This document shows positions 18,199-28,349 of a stretch of DNA of 64,000 nt, piece after piece. Made by a program: the position numbers and the translations under genes. The stretch is taken from the NCBI RefSeq assembly GCF_000612845.1, contig NZ_CCAT010000083.1, positions 363,594-427,593 of the forward strand. Reading direction: 5' to 3'. The notes below the pieces were generated by a model, which saw only the letters and a program-made list of their open reading frames with translations, was not told the DNA's origin and did no database searches. Position 1 is the stretch's first letter. Every line of letters starts with the position of its first letter. This stretch comes from Clostridium ihumii AP5. GTDB taxonomy: Bacteria > Bacillota > Clostridia > Clostridiales > Clostridiaceae.

Positions 18199-19443
18199 AT
18201 GAAAAGAGGCAAAAGTAGTGCTTTATTTGTGATAACAGTTTTAGTAATTGCGTTATTAGCATATATTGGCTATTTTGGGGCTGAAGCTTTTGGATATAGA
18301 TTTAACTCTTTTGGTCAGTCTATAAATAAAGGCCTTGATCTTCAAGGTGGATCATCTATGCTTATGGAAATAAAAGAAGATAACGTAGATACTAGCACTA
18401 TTGAAAGAACTATTGAACTTATTTCTATGAGAGTTAATAAAATGGGAGTTAGTGAAATATCAATAACTCGTGAGGGTGAAAAAAGGATAAGAATAGAAAT
18501 ACCGGGTCAATTTGATACTAAATCAGTTTTAGAAACTGTAGGAAAAACAGGTGAACTTCAATTTGTTGGTCCTGATGATAAGGTAATTCTTACAGGAAAA
18601 GATGTAAAAGACGCAATAGTTCAATATGATGAAAAAAATCAACCTGTAGTAGGATTAGAATTTAATGAAGAAGGAACTGAAAAGTTTGCTGAGGCAACAC
18701 AAAAATTCCAAGGACAAAAGATAACAATAAAAATGGATGGTGAACAATTAACAAGCCCAGTAGTAAGTGCTGTAATATCAGATGGAAAAGCAGTTATTAA
18801 TGGAATGGCGTCATTAGAAGAAGCTACAAAACAAGCAAATATTATAAAATCTGGTGCACTTCCAGTAACAGTAGAAACTCTTTCAGTTAAAACTGTTGGA
18901 CCAACTATAGGTATGGAAGCTGTTGGATTAAGTAAAAAAGCTGCAATAGTAGGTATAGCGTTAGTTATGATATTTATGGCGGTTTATTATAGGGTGCCAG
19001 GAATTTTATCTTGTATAGCAATTGTTTTGTATGTAAGTCTTTTATTATATGCATTTGCCATATTTGATGTAACACTTACATTGTCAGGAATAGCAGGATT
19101 CTTATTAACAGTAGGTATGGCTGTTGATGCTAATGTTCTTATATTTGAAAGAATAAGAGAGGAACTTAGAACAGGTAAAACATTAAAGTCATCTGTTCAA
19201 TCTGGGTTTGATAAAGCATTTGCAACAATATTAGATTCAAATGTAACAACAATAATAGCAGCAGTATCATTATATATAATTGGAACTGGATCTGTTAAAG
19301 GATTTGGATTAACACTTATAATTGGTATAATTATAAGTATATTTACTGCTCTTACAATAACTAAATTTTTACTAAATTTAGCTGTAGATATGAAATTATT
19401 AAATAAACCATCTCATTTTGGTGTTAAAAGGGAGGAGAAATAG
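18199..19443 (+). CDS. secD: Protein translocase subunit SecD
   Basis: SecD (414 residues) is the first half of the SecDF proton-driven translocation motor. An N-terminal membrane helix (about 8-30) is followed by the LGLDLQGGSSMLMEI-type block (here GLDLQGG), an extracytoplasmic region of about 200 residues, and five C-terminal membrane helices containing VGMAVDANVLIFERIREE. Length is that of short Gram-positive SecD forms. AAAGGGGAT precedes the start. It ends one base before secF starts. Confidence 0.97.
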   Translation: MKRGKSSALFVITVLVIALLAYIGYFGAEAFGYRFNSFGQSINKGLDLQGGSSMLMEIKEDNVDTSTIERTIELISMRVNKMGVSEISITREGEKRIRIEIPGQFDTKSVLETVGKTGELQFVGPDDKVILTGKDVKDAIVQYDEKNQPVVGLEFNEEGTEKFAEATQKFQGQKITIKMDGEQLTSPVVSAVISDGKAVINGMASLEEATKQANIIKSGALPVTVETLSVKTVGPTIGMEAVGLSKKAAIVGIALVMIFMAVYYRVPGILSCIAIVLYVSLLLYAFAIFDVTLTLSGIAGFLLTVGMAVDANVLIFERIREELRTGKTLKSSVQSGFDKAFATILDSNVTTIIAAVSLYIIGTGSVKGFGLTLIIGIIISIFTALTITKFLLNLAVDMKLLNKPSHFGVKREEK

Positions 19444-19444
19444 T

Positions 19445-20311
19445 ATGAAGATAATAGAGAAAACTAAAATTTGGTTTACTATTTCCCTTACTGTAATCAT
19501 AATAGGAATAGGTTTTATGATGTTTAAAGGTCTAAATTATGGTATAGACTTTAAAGGCGGAACTGTTATAGATGTTAAAGTTGGAAAAGATGTAAACAAA
19601 GAACATGTTGGCAATATAGTAGATAAATATGCTAAAAATAAGTATGCATTAAAAACTGTAAATGATGGTAGTGAAATAGAAATAATTATCCAAGATGGAG
19701 TACTTACAGAAGATACTAATGACAAACTACTAAATGATATAAAAAAAGAATTAAAATTGGATGATAAAACAATAAACTCAGAAACTATTGGTGGAACTAT
19801 TGGAAAAGAATTAAAAGAAAAAGCAATTCTAGCAACAATAATAGCAATGATTGCTATGTTAATATACATAGGCATGAGATTTGAGCTAAGCTTTGGTATT
19901 GCAGCAATAATTGCATTAATTCATGATGTTCTTATTACTATAGTGGTATATGCAATATTTGGAATACCAGTAAATACTCCATTTATAGCTGCTATTCTTA
20001 CAATAGTTGGTTATTCAATAAATGATACAATAGTTGTTTTCGATAGAATAAGAGAAAATTCTAAGAAAATGAGAAAAGTAGAATTAAAAGAAATTGCTAA
20101 TGTAAGTATACAGCAAACAATGTCTAGATCAATTAACACTGTTTTAACTACATTGTTTACAATTACAGCAGTTTATATATTTGTGCCAAGTATAAGAGAA
20201 TTCTCATTACCATTAATAATCGGTATAGCAATGGGAGCATATTCATCTATATTTATAGCTAGCCCTATGTGGGTTATACTAAAAGGCAAAAAGAAAACTG
20301 GAAAAAGATAA
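19445..20311 (+). CDS. secF: Protein translocase subunit SecF
   Basis: SecF (288 residues) pairs with SecD. It has the GIDFKGGT block after the first helix, a short extracytoplasmic domain and five C-terminal membrane helices with GYSINDTIVVFDRIREN. The ATG at 19445 follows GGGAGGAG located inside the end of secD, so the two are translationally coupled. A clear terminator follows, ending this operon. Confidence 0.97.
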   Translation: MKIIEKTKIWFTISLTVIIIGIGFMMFKGLNYGIDFKGGTVIDVKVGKDVNKEHVGNIVDKYAKNKYALKTVNDGSEIEIIIQDGVLTEDTNDKLLNDIKKELKLDDKTINSETIGGTIGKELKEKAILATIIAMIAMLIYIGMRFELSFGIAAIIALIHDVLITIVVYAIFGIPVNTPFIAAILTIVGYSINDTIVVFDRIRENSKKMRKVELKEIANVSIQQTMSRSINTVLTTLFTITAVYIFVPSIREFSLPLIIGIAMGAYSSIFIASPMWVILKGKKKTGKR

Positions 20312-20328
20312 AAATATACAAATTATGT

Positions 20329-20378
20329 AAGAGATAATGAGATTTTTTGATAAAAATTTCATTATCTCTTGTTTTTTT
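20329..20378 (+). terminator. Intrinsic terminator after secF
   Basis: AAGAGATAATGA pairs with TCATTATCTCTT around an A/T loop and is followed by GTTTTTTTAT. Confidence 0.9.
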
Positions 20379-20453
20379 ATAAAAATATTTGTAAAGTTGT
20401 AGATTTTAACTTATAATATAATGTGTTTTCTATTGTTGTGGAGGGTCAGATTT

Positions 20454-21344
20454 ATGGATGAATACTACATAAAAAATACTTATAGTTCTCTATTATTAAA
20501 AGGAATGAAGAATGCTCTTAAAAGAATAATAAAAGCTATAAATGAAAGAGAAAAAATTGTCGTTTATGGATACTATGATTTTGATAGTATTACAGCAATA
20601 TCTCTTTTAGTTTTGGTATTAAAATATTTGAATGCAGATGTAGAGTATTTTCAACCTAATAAGAATAGAGAAAATAGAAATTTAATTGAAAAAGACATAC
20701 AAAATGATATAAAATATTTAGGTGCAAATCTTATAATAACCGTAGGCGCAACTGTTAACTCGCAAAGAGAAATTTCGCTTTGTAGAGAACTTAACATAGA
20801 TATTATAGTTACTGATTATCATAAATGTACTAAACCATTTGATGATATTATAGTTATAAATCCAAATCAAATTGGATGCAATTATCCATTCAAAGAGCTT
20901 TCAGCATCAGGAATAGCATATAAATTAGCGCAAACTGTATCTTCATATTATAAAATGACTTGTATAAATAAATATATAGATCTTGTTATGCTTGGAACTA
21001 TATCTAAAAGAGTTCCAGTTGTAGATGAAAATTTGTATATTGTAGATGAAGGATTTAAGCAATTATATCATAGTAACAATTATGGTATAAGAGCATTGAT
21101 TGATGATAATAATGTAGAAGATATAAGTAAATTTATACATAATGATTTAACTATGGATATATTTCAAAAAACTAATACAATGGGAAGAATAGATAACGCT
21201 AAAATAGCAATAGAGCTATTTACAACCAATGATAAGTATCGAGCTAAACAAATATCAAAATATCTTTATAATGAAATAAAGAAGAACAAAAAGTTAAAAG
21301 ATAAGAATAAGGATAATTTAAATTGTAAATTAAGTACAGTTTGA
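20454..21344 (+). CDS. Truncated RecJ-like DHH protein lacking catalytic residues
   Basis: This 296-residue protein aligns with the DHH half of RecJ: YPFKELSASGIAYKLAQ and DLVMLGTISKRVPVV match RecJ blocks. Metal-binding motifs are altered: the DYDVDG motif reads YYDFDS (40-45), ITVDxG reads ITVGAT (95-100), DHH reads DYH (121-123), and the Asp of GTIAD is Lys185. The ORF stops in the inter-domain helix, so the DHHA1 domain is absent. It lies between secF and apt, where clostridia usually carry recJ. The start at 20454 follows TGGAGGGTC. It may be a pseudo-enzyme or a decaying gene, but the frame is intact. Confidence 0.75.
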   Translation: MDEYYIKNTYSSLLLKGMKNALKRIIKAINEREKIVVYGYYDFDSITAISLLVLVLKYLNADVEYFQPNKNRENRNLIEKDIQNDIKYLGANLIITVGATVNSQREISLCRELNIDIIVTDYHKCTKPFDDIIVINPNQIGCNYPFKELSASGIAYKLAQTVSSYYKMTCINKYIDLVMLGTISKRVPVVDENLYIVDEGFKQLYHSNNYGIRALIDDNNVEDISKFIHNDLTMDIFQKTNTMGRIDNAKIAIELFTTNDKYRAKQISKYLYNEIKKNKKLKDKNKDNLNCKLSTV

Positions 21345-21498
21345 GAAATAAAAAATAATACTGGGAGAGCAATATATAGTATAAGATTTTAATAATATAT
21401 GTATTTTTCTTATATATCATTGTATAAAATATTAATATGTATATAATAATAAAATATGATATATAGTTTTCCATCAAAATTAGAAGGGGGAAATAAAA

Positions 21499-22017
21499 TT
21501 GAATTTAAAAGATAAAATTAGAGTTATAGACGGATTTCCAAAGGAAGGAATTAGCTTTAAAGATGTAACAACAATACTACAAGATAAAGAAGCTCTAAAT
21601 GTTTGTGTAAATACGATAGTAGATCATTTAAAAGATAAAAATATAGATATTATAGTTGGACCAGAAGCAAGAGGATTTTTATTTGGAGTTCCAGTTGCAT
21701 ATGCATTAAATGCAGGATTTGTACCTTGTAGAAAACCAGGCAAATTACCATTTGAAACTTTTAAAACTAGTTATGGTCTAGAGTATGGTAGTGATGTTTT
21801 AGAAATTCACAAAGATGCTATAAAAAAAGGTCAGAGAGTAGCAATAGTGGATGATTTACTTGCAACAGGAGGAACAGTAGCTGCAGTTGCTGAATTAGTT
21901 GAAAAACTTGGTGGTGAAGTTGTAGCTTTAGATTTTGTAGTTGAACTTACAGAATTAAAGGGAAAAGAAAAAGTAGATAAATATGAGGTTATGTCAATAG
22001 TACAGTATGACTTATAA
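21499..22017 (+). CDS. apt: Adenine phosphoribosyltransferase
   Basis: Apt (172 residues) salvages adenine to AMP using PRPP. The PRPP-binding motif [13 protein letters not shown] is at about 115-127, and the family blocks [12 protein letters not shown] (14-25) and [14 protein letters not shown] (54-67) are intact. The TTG start follows GAAGGGGGAAAT. It is followed after about 240 bases by relA, whose own promoter lies in the gap. Length is normal. Confidence 0.98.
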   Translation: MNLKDKIRVIDGFPKEGISFKDVTTILQDKEALNVCVNTIVDHLKDKNIDIIVGPEARGFLFGVPVAYALNAGFVPCRKPGKLPFETFKTSYGLEYGSDVLEIHKDAIKKGQRVAIVDDLLATGGTVAAVAELVEKLGGEVVALDFVVELTELKGKEKVDKYEVMSIVQYDL

Positions 22018-22164
22018 TAATATTAGATATAACTAGGTTCATATAGTAGCTAAATATTTAAAAAACAAACCCATGGTATATAATATAAATTTTATTATAT
22101 TTTATTTAAAATTTATAGTTTGACATAGAGTTTTACAATAATGTCACAATTTACTTAAACAAAA

Positions 22165-22193
22165 TTGCATTAATAAAAATGTTATTATATAAT
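22165..22193 (+). promoter_or_regulatory. Sigma-A-type promoter of relA
   Basis: TTGCAT at 22165-22170, a 17-bp spacer, and TATAAT at 22188-22193. Transcription would start near 22200, giving a leader of about 60 nt that contains the hairpin at 22215-22235. Confidence 0.7.
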
Positions 22194-22214
22194 AATATCA
22201 TTAGTAAAAATAGT

Positions 22215-22235
22215 GGCTGGTTAAGGTAACCAGCC
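22215..22235 (+). promoter_or_regulatory. Leader hairpin just upstream of relA
   Basis: GGCTGGTTA and TAACCAGCC are perfect 9-bp arms around an AGG loop, followed by TTTAGTTTT and then the AGGAGTG ribosome site. It is the most GC-rich element in the gap and could act as a leaky terminator or transcript-stability element for relA. Confidence 0.65.
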
Positions 22236-22259
22236 TTTAGTTTTAGGAGTGTAATCTAT

Positions 22260-24419
22260 ATGCTAGAAAAATTATTGGAGAAAATAAATAAAAATTGTAC
22301 AAATATAGATATTGAAGAAGTAAAAAGAGCATTTGAATTTTCAATGGAAGCTCATAAAGATCAAAAAAGAGAATCAGGAGAGCCTTATATAATTCACCCA
22401 GTAGAAGTGGCATGTATATTAGCTGAATTAGGACTAGACACTTCTACTATAGTAGCTGGTTTATTACATGATGTTATAGAAGATACTGAATATACATATG
22501 AAGATGTATGCAATATATTTAGTGTTGAGGTGGCAGATTTAGTTCAAGGCGTTTCTAAATTAGGAAAATTTAAATATAAAACTAAAGAAGAACAGCAAGC
22601 AGATAATGTTAGAAAAATGCTTCTGGCTATGGCAAAGGATATAAGGGTTATTCTTATAAAACTTGCAGATAGATTACATAATATGAGGACTATAAAGTTT
22701 AAGAAAGAAGCTAAACAAAAAGAAAAAGCAAAAGAAACTTTAGATATTTATGCTCCATTAGCCCATAGATTAGGAATATCTAAAATAAAATGGGAGCTTG
22801 AAGATTTAGCATTAAGATATTTAGAACCAGAAGAATACTATAAATTAGTTAACGATATAGACCAAAAAAGAGCAGAAAGAGAAATAGAAATAGAACATAT
22901 AATAAACAAATTAAAATCTAATTTGGGGAAAGTGGGTATTGAAGCTGAAATTGTTGGAAGACCCAAGCATTTTTATTCAATTTACAGAAAAATGGTAAGA
23001 AAAAATAAGACTATTGATCAAATTTTTGATTTGACTGCAGTTAGAATATTAGTTAATGATATTGGGGATTGCTATGCAACTTTAGGAATAGTACATACTT
23101 TATACAAACCAATTCCAGGAAGATTTAAAGATTATATAGCAATGCCAAAACCAAATATGTATCAATCTATACATACAACTGTAATAGGTCAATTTGGTAA
23201 ACCTGTTGAAATTCAAATTAGAACATATGAAATGCATAAAATAGCAGAGTATGGAATAGCAGCACACTGGAAATATAAAGAAGGTGTAGAAGGTAGTGAT
23301 TCACTAGATTCTAAGCTTTCATGGCTTAGAGAAATGCTAGAGTGGCAAGGAGAAACTTCAGATGCAGAAGAATTTATGGAAGGATTCAAAATAGATTTAT
23401 TTTCTGATGAGGTTTTTGTATTCACTCCCAAGGGTGATGTTATAAATTTACCACATAATTCAACACCAATAGATTTTGCTTATAGTATACATACTGATAT
23501 TGGACATAAGTGTATAGGCGCAAAGGTAAATGGTAAAATGGTACCATTAAATTATGCATTAAAAACCGGAGAAATAGTTGAAGTAGTAACTGCTACTAAT
23601 TCAAAAGGTCCAAGTGTGGATTGGATTAATATAGCAAAAAGTAATAGAGCGAAAAGTAAAATAAAATCATGGTTAAAAAGATCTAAACGTGATGAGAGTA
23701 TAGAAAAAGGTAAAGAACTTTTAGAAAAAGAAGGTAGAAGACAAGGTGTTACATTGAATCAGCTTCTAAAAGCACCATCTATGGAAAAAATATTGAAAAG
23801 ATACAATTTGAAAAGTGTAGATGATTTATATGCTGAACTAGGAGTAAATGATATACTACCTGCAAATGTAGTTAATAAATTAAAAGAATCCATAGAAGGA
23901 TTAGAAGTTAAAAAAGAAGATATAAAAGAGAAAAGCATTGTAAAAATAAAGAAAAATTATAGTAACTTATCACAGGTAAATGTAAAAGGAGAAGGAAACC
24001 TTTTAATAAGGTTTGCAAGATGTTGCAATCCAGTTCCTGGGGATGAAATAATTGGATATATAAGTAAAGGCAGTGGAATTTCAGTACATAGAAAGGATTG
24101 TAAAAATCTTAGTGCTTTAAAAGAAAAGAGTGCTGAAAGAATTATATGTGTAGAGTGGGAAGATGAAAAAGAATTTGGGGAATATATTAGTGAGATTCAA
24201 ATAAAGGCAGAAGATAGAGTTGGAATACTTACTGATGTAATACAGTTAGTGAATGATAATAAAATAGCGATTACATCAATAAATGCAAAAACAATGAAAT
24301 CTAATGAAATAATTATAAATTTAAAAATTTCTATATCTACAGTAGAACAATTGTCTAAGATACAAAAGAAAATAAGAGCACTTACAAGTGTTATGGATGT
24401 TTATAGAATAAAGAATTAG
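22260..24419 (+). CDS. relA: Bifunctional (p)ppGpp synthetase/hydrolase
   Basis: This 719-residue Rel enzyme makes and degrades (p)ppGpp. The HD hydrolase domain has HPVEVA (about 47) and LLHDVIEDT (about 69-77), both intact, so hydrolysis is expected. The synthetase domain has GRPKHFYSIYRKM (about 237) and YQSIHTTV. TGS (about 388-450), zinc-finger-like (FARCCNPVPGD) and ACT (about 645-719) regulatory domains follow. AGGAGTG precedes the ATG. It is followed 15 bases later by dtd. Confidence 0.97.
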   Translation: MLEKLLEKINKNCTNIDIEEVKRAFEFSMEAHKDQKRESGEPYIIHPVEVACILAELGLDTSTIVAGLLHDVIEDTEYTYEDVCNIFSVEVADLVQGVSKLGKFKYKTKEEQQADNVRKMLLAMAKDIRVILIKLADRLHNMRTIKFKKEAKQKEKAKETLDIYAPLAHRLGISKIKWELEDLALRYLEPEEYYKLVNDIDQKRAEREIEIEHIINKLKSNLGKVGIEAEIVGRPKHFYSIYRKMVRKNKTIDQIFDLTAVRILVNDIGDCYATLGIVHTLYKPIPGRFKDYIAMPKPNMYQSIHTTVIGQFGKPVEIQIRTYEMHKIAEYGIAAHWKYKEGVEGSDSLDSKLSWLREMLEWQGETSDAEEFMEGFKIDLFSDEVFVFTPKGDVINLPHNSTPIDFAYSIHTDIGHKCIGAKVNGKMVPLNYALKTGEIVEVVTATNSKGPSVDWINIAKSNRAKSKIKSWLKRSKRDESIEKGKELLEKEGRRQGVTLNQLLKAPSMEKILKRYNLKSVDDLYAELGVNDILPANVVNKLKESIEGLEVKKEDIKEKSIVKIKKNYSNLSQVNVKGEGNLLIRFARCCNPVPGDEIIGYISKGSGISVHRKDCKNLSALKEKSAERIICVEWEDEKEFGEYISEIQIKAEDRVGILTDVIQLVNDNKIAITSINAKTMKSNEIIINLKISISTVEQLSKIQKKIRALTSVMDVYRIKN

Positions 24420-24434
24420 ATAAGGGGAGAGAAT

Positions 24435-24890
24435 ATGCGCGCGATAGTTCAAAGAGTAAAAAATTCTAGAGTAGAAGTTGAAAATAAAATAATAGGAAGT
24501 ATAGATGAAGGGTTTAATGTTCTAATAGGAATAAGCAATGAAGATACAAAAGAAGATATAGATTATATAGTTAGAAAAGTTACTGGCATGAGAGTATTTG
24601 AAGATGAAAATGGGAAAATGAATTTTTCACTTCAAGATGTAGGTGGAAGTGTTCTTTTAATATCTCAATTTACTTTATATGGTGATTGTAGAAAAGGAAA
24701 AAGACCAGATTTTATGAAGGCACAAAAAGGTGAAACTGCAATTAAGTTGTATAATGATCTTATTGATGCATTTAAAAATGAACTTGGAGAAGAAAAAGTT
24801 CAAACTGGAGAATTTGGTGCAGATATGCAAGTATTCATACAAAATGATGGTCCAGTTACTTTACTTTTAGAGAGTAAAAAAGATTTTTAG
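24435..24890 (+). CDS. dtd: D-aminoacyl-tRNA deacylase
   Basis: Dtd (151 residues) removes D-amino acids from mischarged tRNA. The diagnostic SQFTLYGD (about 77-84) and GPVTLLLES (about 138-146) motifs are intact; the second supplies the Gly-cisPro selectivity filter. AAGGGGAGAG precedes the ATG. It is co-transcribed with relA, a common Firmicute arrangement. Confidence 0.97.
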   Translation: MRAIVQRVKNSRVEVENKIIGSIDEGFNVLIGISNEDTKEDIDYIVRKVTGMRVFEDENGKMNFSLQDVGGSVLLISQFTLYGDCRKGKRPDFMKAQKGETAIKLYNDLIDAFKNELGEEKVQTGEFGADMQVFIQNDGPVTLLLESKKDF

Positions 24891-24910
24891 GTGTTAGGTG
24901 GTGTATTAAA

Positions 24911-25522
24911 GTGATTATAAAAAGAGTAGTTGCAGGAATTTATGGAGCAAATTGTTACATTATAATGGATGAAAATACAAAAGAGGCTGTAGTTTTAGAT
25001 CCTGGTGGAGATGTAGATGATATAGAAAAAGCTATAAAAAGTATAAATGCAGATGTTAAATATATTCTTTTAACTCATGGTCATGTAGATCATGTTGGTG
25101 GTGTAGATGAACTTAGAAATATAGTTAATGCAAAAGTAGGAATAAGTGAAAAAGATTATGTTTTAATGGAAAAAGGAACATATATTTATGGAGATGCATT
25201 TAATAAAAATGTTGATTTATTTTTAAAGGAAAATGATATTATAAAGTTGAATAACTTTGAGGTTGAATGTATAGAAACACCAGGACACACTAAGGGTGGA
25301 TTAGTTTTTAAAATAAATGAAAATGTGTTTACAGGAGATACATTATTTACAGGTTCTATAGGAAGAACAGATTTAGAAGGCGGTAATTATGAGGAAATAA
25401 TGAACTCATTAAAGAATAAATTAGTTTCATTAAATGACGATTGTATTGTATTTCCAGGTCATGGACCACGTTCAACTATAGGAAATGAAAAAATGACTAA
25501 TCCTTTTTTAAAAGAATTATAG
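24911..25522 (+). CDS. Metallo-beta-lactamase-fold hydrolase (glyoxalase II-like)
   Basis: This 203-residue hydrolase has the metal site THGHVDHVGG (about 56-65), ETPGHTKGG, a bridging Asp in FTGDTLF and a C-terminal FPGHGP His. It belongs to the small YcbL/glyoxalase II-like group, which acts on thioesters or related substrates. The GTG start follows GGTGGTG. It sits in the relA-dtd-hemZ run, where a gene of this type is regularly found in clostridia. The substrate is not proven. Confidence 0.88.
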   Translation: MIIKRVVAGIYGANCYIIMDENTKEAVVLDPGGDVDDIEKAIKSINADVKYILLTHGHVDHVGGVDELRNIVNAKVGISEKDYVLMEKGTYIYGDAFNKNVDLFLKENDIIKLNNFEVECIETPGHTKGGLVFKINENVFTGDTLFTGSIGRTDLEGGNYEEIMNSLKNKLVSLNDDCIVFPGHGPRSTIGNEKMTNPFLKEL

Positions 25523-25540
25523 AAAAGGAAATGATATAAA

Positions 25541-26998
25541 TTGTACGATAGGAATAAAGTAATAAAAATAAATTTAAATAATTTAGATTTTAGATATGAT
25601 GTTTTTCAAATGGTAAACTTATTTTATCCTTTTAGTGATATTGAATTTATAGAAGAGGAAATGAAGGATGATAACACTTTATGTGTTGAAGTTAATGACA
25701 ATGAAGTTATTATATCTTATGAATTAGATAGTTATATTAGTAAAATAGATAAAAAATGCAGAGTAAAAGAAGAAGTGAAAAAATCAATCTTTAAATATAT
25801 GAACAAAATAACAGGAAAAAAATTGGCATGGGGAACATTAGTAGGCATAAGACCATCTAAAAAAGCTTTAGAAAAATTAGAAGAAGGAATTTCAGAAAAA
25901 GAGATAATAAGGGATTTCAATGAAAGATATTTAACATCTAAAGAAAAAGCAAAACTTTGTATAGATGTTGCAAAATGGGAAAGAAATATAGTTAATAAAG
26001 ATGAAAAAACTATAAGTATTTATGTTGGTATGCCATTTTGTCCAACAAGATGTGCATATTGTTCTTTTACTTCTAACCCAATATCAAGTTGTAAAACAAT
26101 TGTAGAACCTTATTTACAATGTTTAAAAAAAGAAATTAAAATGATGAGTAAATATGTTAGAGAAAAAGAATTAAATGTTGAATGTGTTTATTTTGGAGGG
26201 GGAACGCCTACATCTATAAATAATGAACAATTTGAAGATGTTATGAAATCAATGTATGAATCATTTATAGAAAACTCTAATGTGAAAGAATTTACAGTTG
26301 AATGTGGAAGACCTGATAGTATAACTAGGGAAAAACTTATGTCAATGAAAGAATATGGTGTTCATAGAATAAGCATAAACCCACAGACCATGAATGATTC
26401 AACCTTAAAGTTAATAGGAAGAAGTCATGATGTTAAATCTGTTGTAGAAACATTTAAAATTGCAAAAGACTTGGGCTTTGACAATATAAACATGGATATA
26501 ATTGTTGGTCTTCCAGGAGAAAAGTTTGATAACATAGAGATAACATGTAGTGAACTTGAAAAGTTAAAACCACATAGTATAACAGTACATGGAATGTCTA
26601 TAAAAAGGGCATCTAAACTTCATGAAAACTTAGTAAATAATAAAAAGTTCGAAATTCCAAAACAAGATGAGTTAAATAAAATGTATGAAAGAACAGTAAA
26701 TATGTCTAAAAAACTTGATATGAAACCTTATTATATGTATAGACAAAAAAACATGGTTGGTTCTATGGAGAATATAGGGTATGCAATAGAAGGGAAAGAA
26801 GGCATATACAATGTTCAAATGATAGAAGAAAAACAAACTATAATAGCATTAGGAGCAGATGCAGTTTCAAAAGTTGTTTTCTTAAATGAAAACAGAATTG
26901 AGCGATTTGCAAATGTGAAAGATGTTAGGGAATATATAAAAAGAATTGATGAAATGATAGATAAAAAAATAAATTTATTAGATTCTATGTATAATTAA
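25541..26998 (+). CDS. hemZ: HemZ-type coproporphyrinogen dehydrogenase-like radical SAM protein
   Basis: This 485-residue protein has an N-terminal region of about 150 residues and then a radical SAM domain with CPTRCAYCSF, followed by YFGGGTPTS and the HemN-type blocks ECGRPDSI, RISINPQTM and NMDIIVGLPGE. HemZ-type proteins are annotated as oxygen-independent coproporphyrinogen III dehydrogenases, but some HemN-like proteins serve in heme handling, so the reaction is uncertain. TTG follows AAAAGGAAATG. It lies between the MBL hydrolase and hisS. Confidence 0.88.
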   Translation: MYDRNKVIKINLNNLDFRYDVFQMVNLFYPFSDIEFIEEEMKDDNTLCVEVNDNEVIISYELDSYISKIDKKCRVKEEVKKSIFKYMNKITGKKLAWGTLVGIRPSKKALEKLEEGISEKEIIRDFNERYLTSKEKAKLCIDVAKWERNIVNKDEKTISIYVGMPFCPTRCAYCSFTSNPISSCKTIVEPYLQCLKKEIKMMSKYVREKELNVECVYFGGGTPTSINNEQFEDVMKSMYESFIENSNVKEFTVECGRPDSITREKLMSMKEYGVHRISINPQTMNDSTLKLIGRSHDVKSVVETFKIAKDLGFDNINMDIIVGLPGEKFDNIEITCSELEKLKPHSITVHGMSIKRASKLHENLVNNKKFEIPKQDELNKMYERTVNMSKKLDMKPYYMYRQKNMVGSMENIGYAIEGKEGIYNVQMIEEKQTIIALGADAVSKVVFLNENRIERFANVKDVREYIKRIDEMIDKKINLLDSMYN

Positions 26999-27077
26999 AT
27001 TTAAAAACTAGTTCTATCTATTTAGATATAAGAATTAAAATCCACATATTTTAAGTTTTGTGGTTAGGAGGTTTTTT

Positions 27078-28337
27078 ATGAATTTTAAAGCACCAAAAGG
27101 TACTAAGGATATTTTGCCAGGAGAAATTTACAAATGGCATTATATAGAAAACTTAATGAGAGAGATTGCTGCAAGTTACGGTTGTAGAGAAATTAGAACA
27201 CCAGCATTTGAGCATACAGATTTGTTTAAAAGAGGTGTTGGAGAAACTACTGATATAGTTCAAAAAGAAATGTATACTTTTGAAGACAAAGGTGGAAGAA
27301 GTATAACTTTAAAACCAGAAGGCACAGCACCAGCTGTTAGAGCATATGTAGAAGCAAGTTTATATGCAGATGCAAGGCCAACTAAATTATTTTATTTTAC
27401 TCCAGCATTTAGGTATGAAAAAATGCAAAAAGGAAGATTAAGAGAACATCACCAATTTGGAGTTGAGGTTTTTGGAGCACAAGATGCAAGTGTAGATGCT
27501 GAAATTATAAGTATAATAATGAATGTTTATAATCACTTTGGAATAGAAGGATTAGAATTACATATAAATAATTTAGGATGTCCAACTTGTAGAAAAAAAT
27601 ATAATGATGCATTAAAAGCTTTTTTAGAGTCTAAAAAAGATGAGCTATGCTCTACTTGTAATAGTAGATTAGAAAAAAATCCACTTAGAATATTAGATTG
27701 TAAAGTAGATCATTGTAAAGAAATTGTAAGTGATGCACCAATAATACTAGATTATATTTGTGATGAGTGTAAAAATCACTTTGAAAACTTAAAGAAATAT
27801 CTTGAAGTAATGAATATAAATTATATTGTAGATCCTAAAGTAGTAAGAGGGTTAGATTATTACACTAAAACTATTTTTGAAGTTATGGATAATGGATTTA
27901 CACTTTGTGGTGGTGGAAGATACGATGGATTAATTAATGAGATTGGAAATCAAGATATTCCAGCAGTAGGATTTGGTCTAGGTATAGAAAGATTACTTTT
28001 AACATTAGAAGAAAAGGGGATAGAAATACCTAAACCTAATTACATGGACATTTATGTTGGTTCTATGGGCGAAACAGGAAAATTAGAAGCAGTAAAACTA
28101 ATAAATTCATTAAGAAAATTAGGTGTAAAAGCGGAATGTGATCATATGGAAAGAAGTGTAAAAGCTCAAATGAAGTTTGCAAATAAAATAGGTACAACTT
28201 TTACAACTATTTTAGGTGAGGAAGAAATTCAAAATAGAGTATTTAAGTTGAAAAGAATGAGTGATGGAACTCAATTCGAAGTAAATTTAGATGATATAGA
28301 TGAAATTATAAATATAATTAAGAACAACCAAAATTAG
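27078..28337 (+). CDS. hisS: Histidyl-tRNA synthetase
   Basis: HisS (419 residues) is a class II synthetase. Motif 2 ([18 protein letters not shown]), the histidine-binding block [14 protein letters not shown] and motif 3 ([13 protein letters not shown]) are clear, with the C-terminal anticodon domain ([19 protein letters not shown]). The ATG at 27078 follows TTAGGAGG; upstream in-frame starts have no site. aspS follows 12 bases later, the usual hisS-aspS pair. Confidence 0.98.
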   Translation: MNFKAPKGTKDILPGEIYKWHYIENLMREIAASYGCREIRTPAFEHTDLFKRGVGETTDIVQKEMYTFEDKGGRSITLKPEGTAPAVRAYVEASLYADARPTKLFYFTPAFRYEKMQKGRLREHHQFGVEVFGAQDASVDAEIISIIMNVYNHFGIEGLELHINNLGCPTCRKKYNDALKAFLESKKDELCSTCNSRLEKNPLRILDCKVDHCKEIVSDAPIILDYICDECKNHFENLKKYLEVMNINYIVDPKVVRGLDYYTKTIFEVMDNGFTLCGGGRYDGLINEIGNQDIPAVGFGLGIERLLLTLEEKGIEIPKPNYMDIYVGSMGETGKLEAVKLINSLRKLGVKAECDHMERSVKAQMKFANKIGTTFTTILGEEEIQNRVFKLKRMSDGTQFEVNLDDIDEIINIIKNNQN

Positions 28338-28349
28338 GAGGAAAGACAT

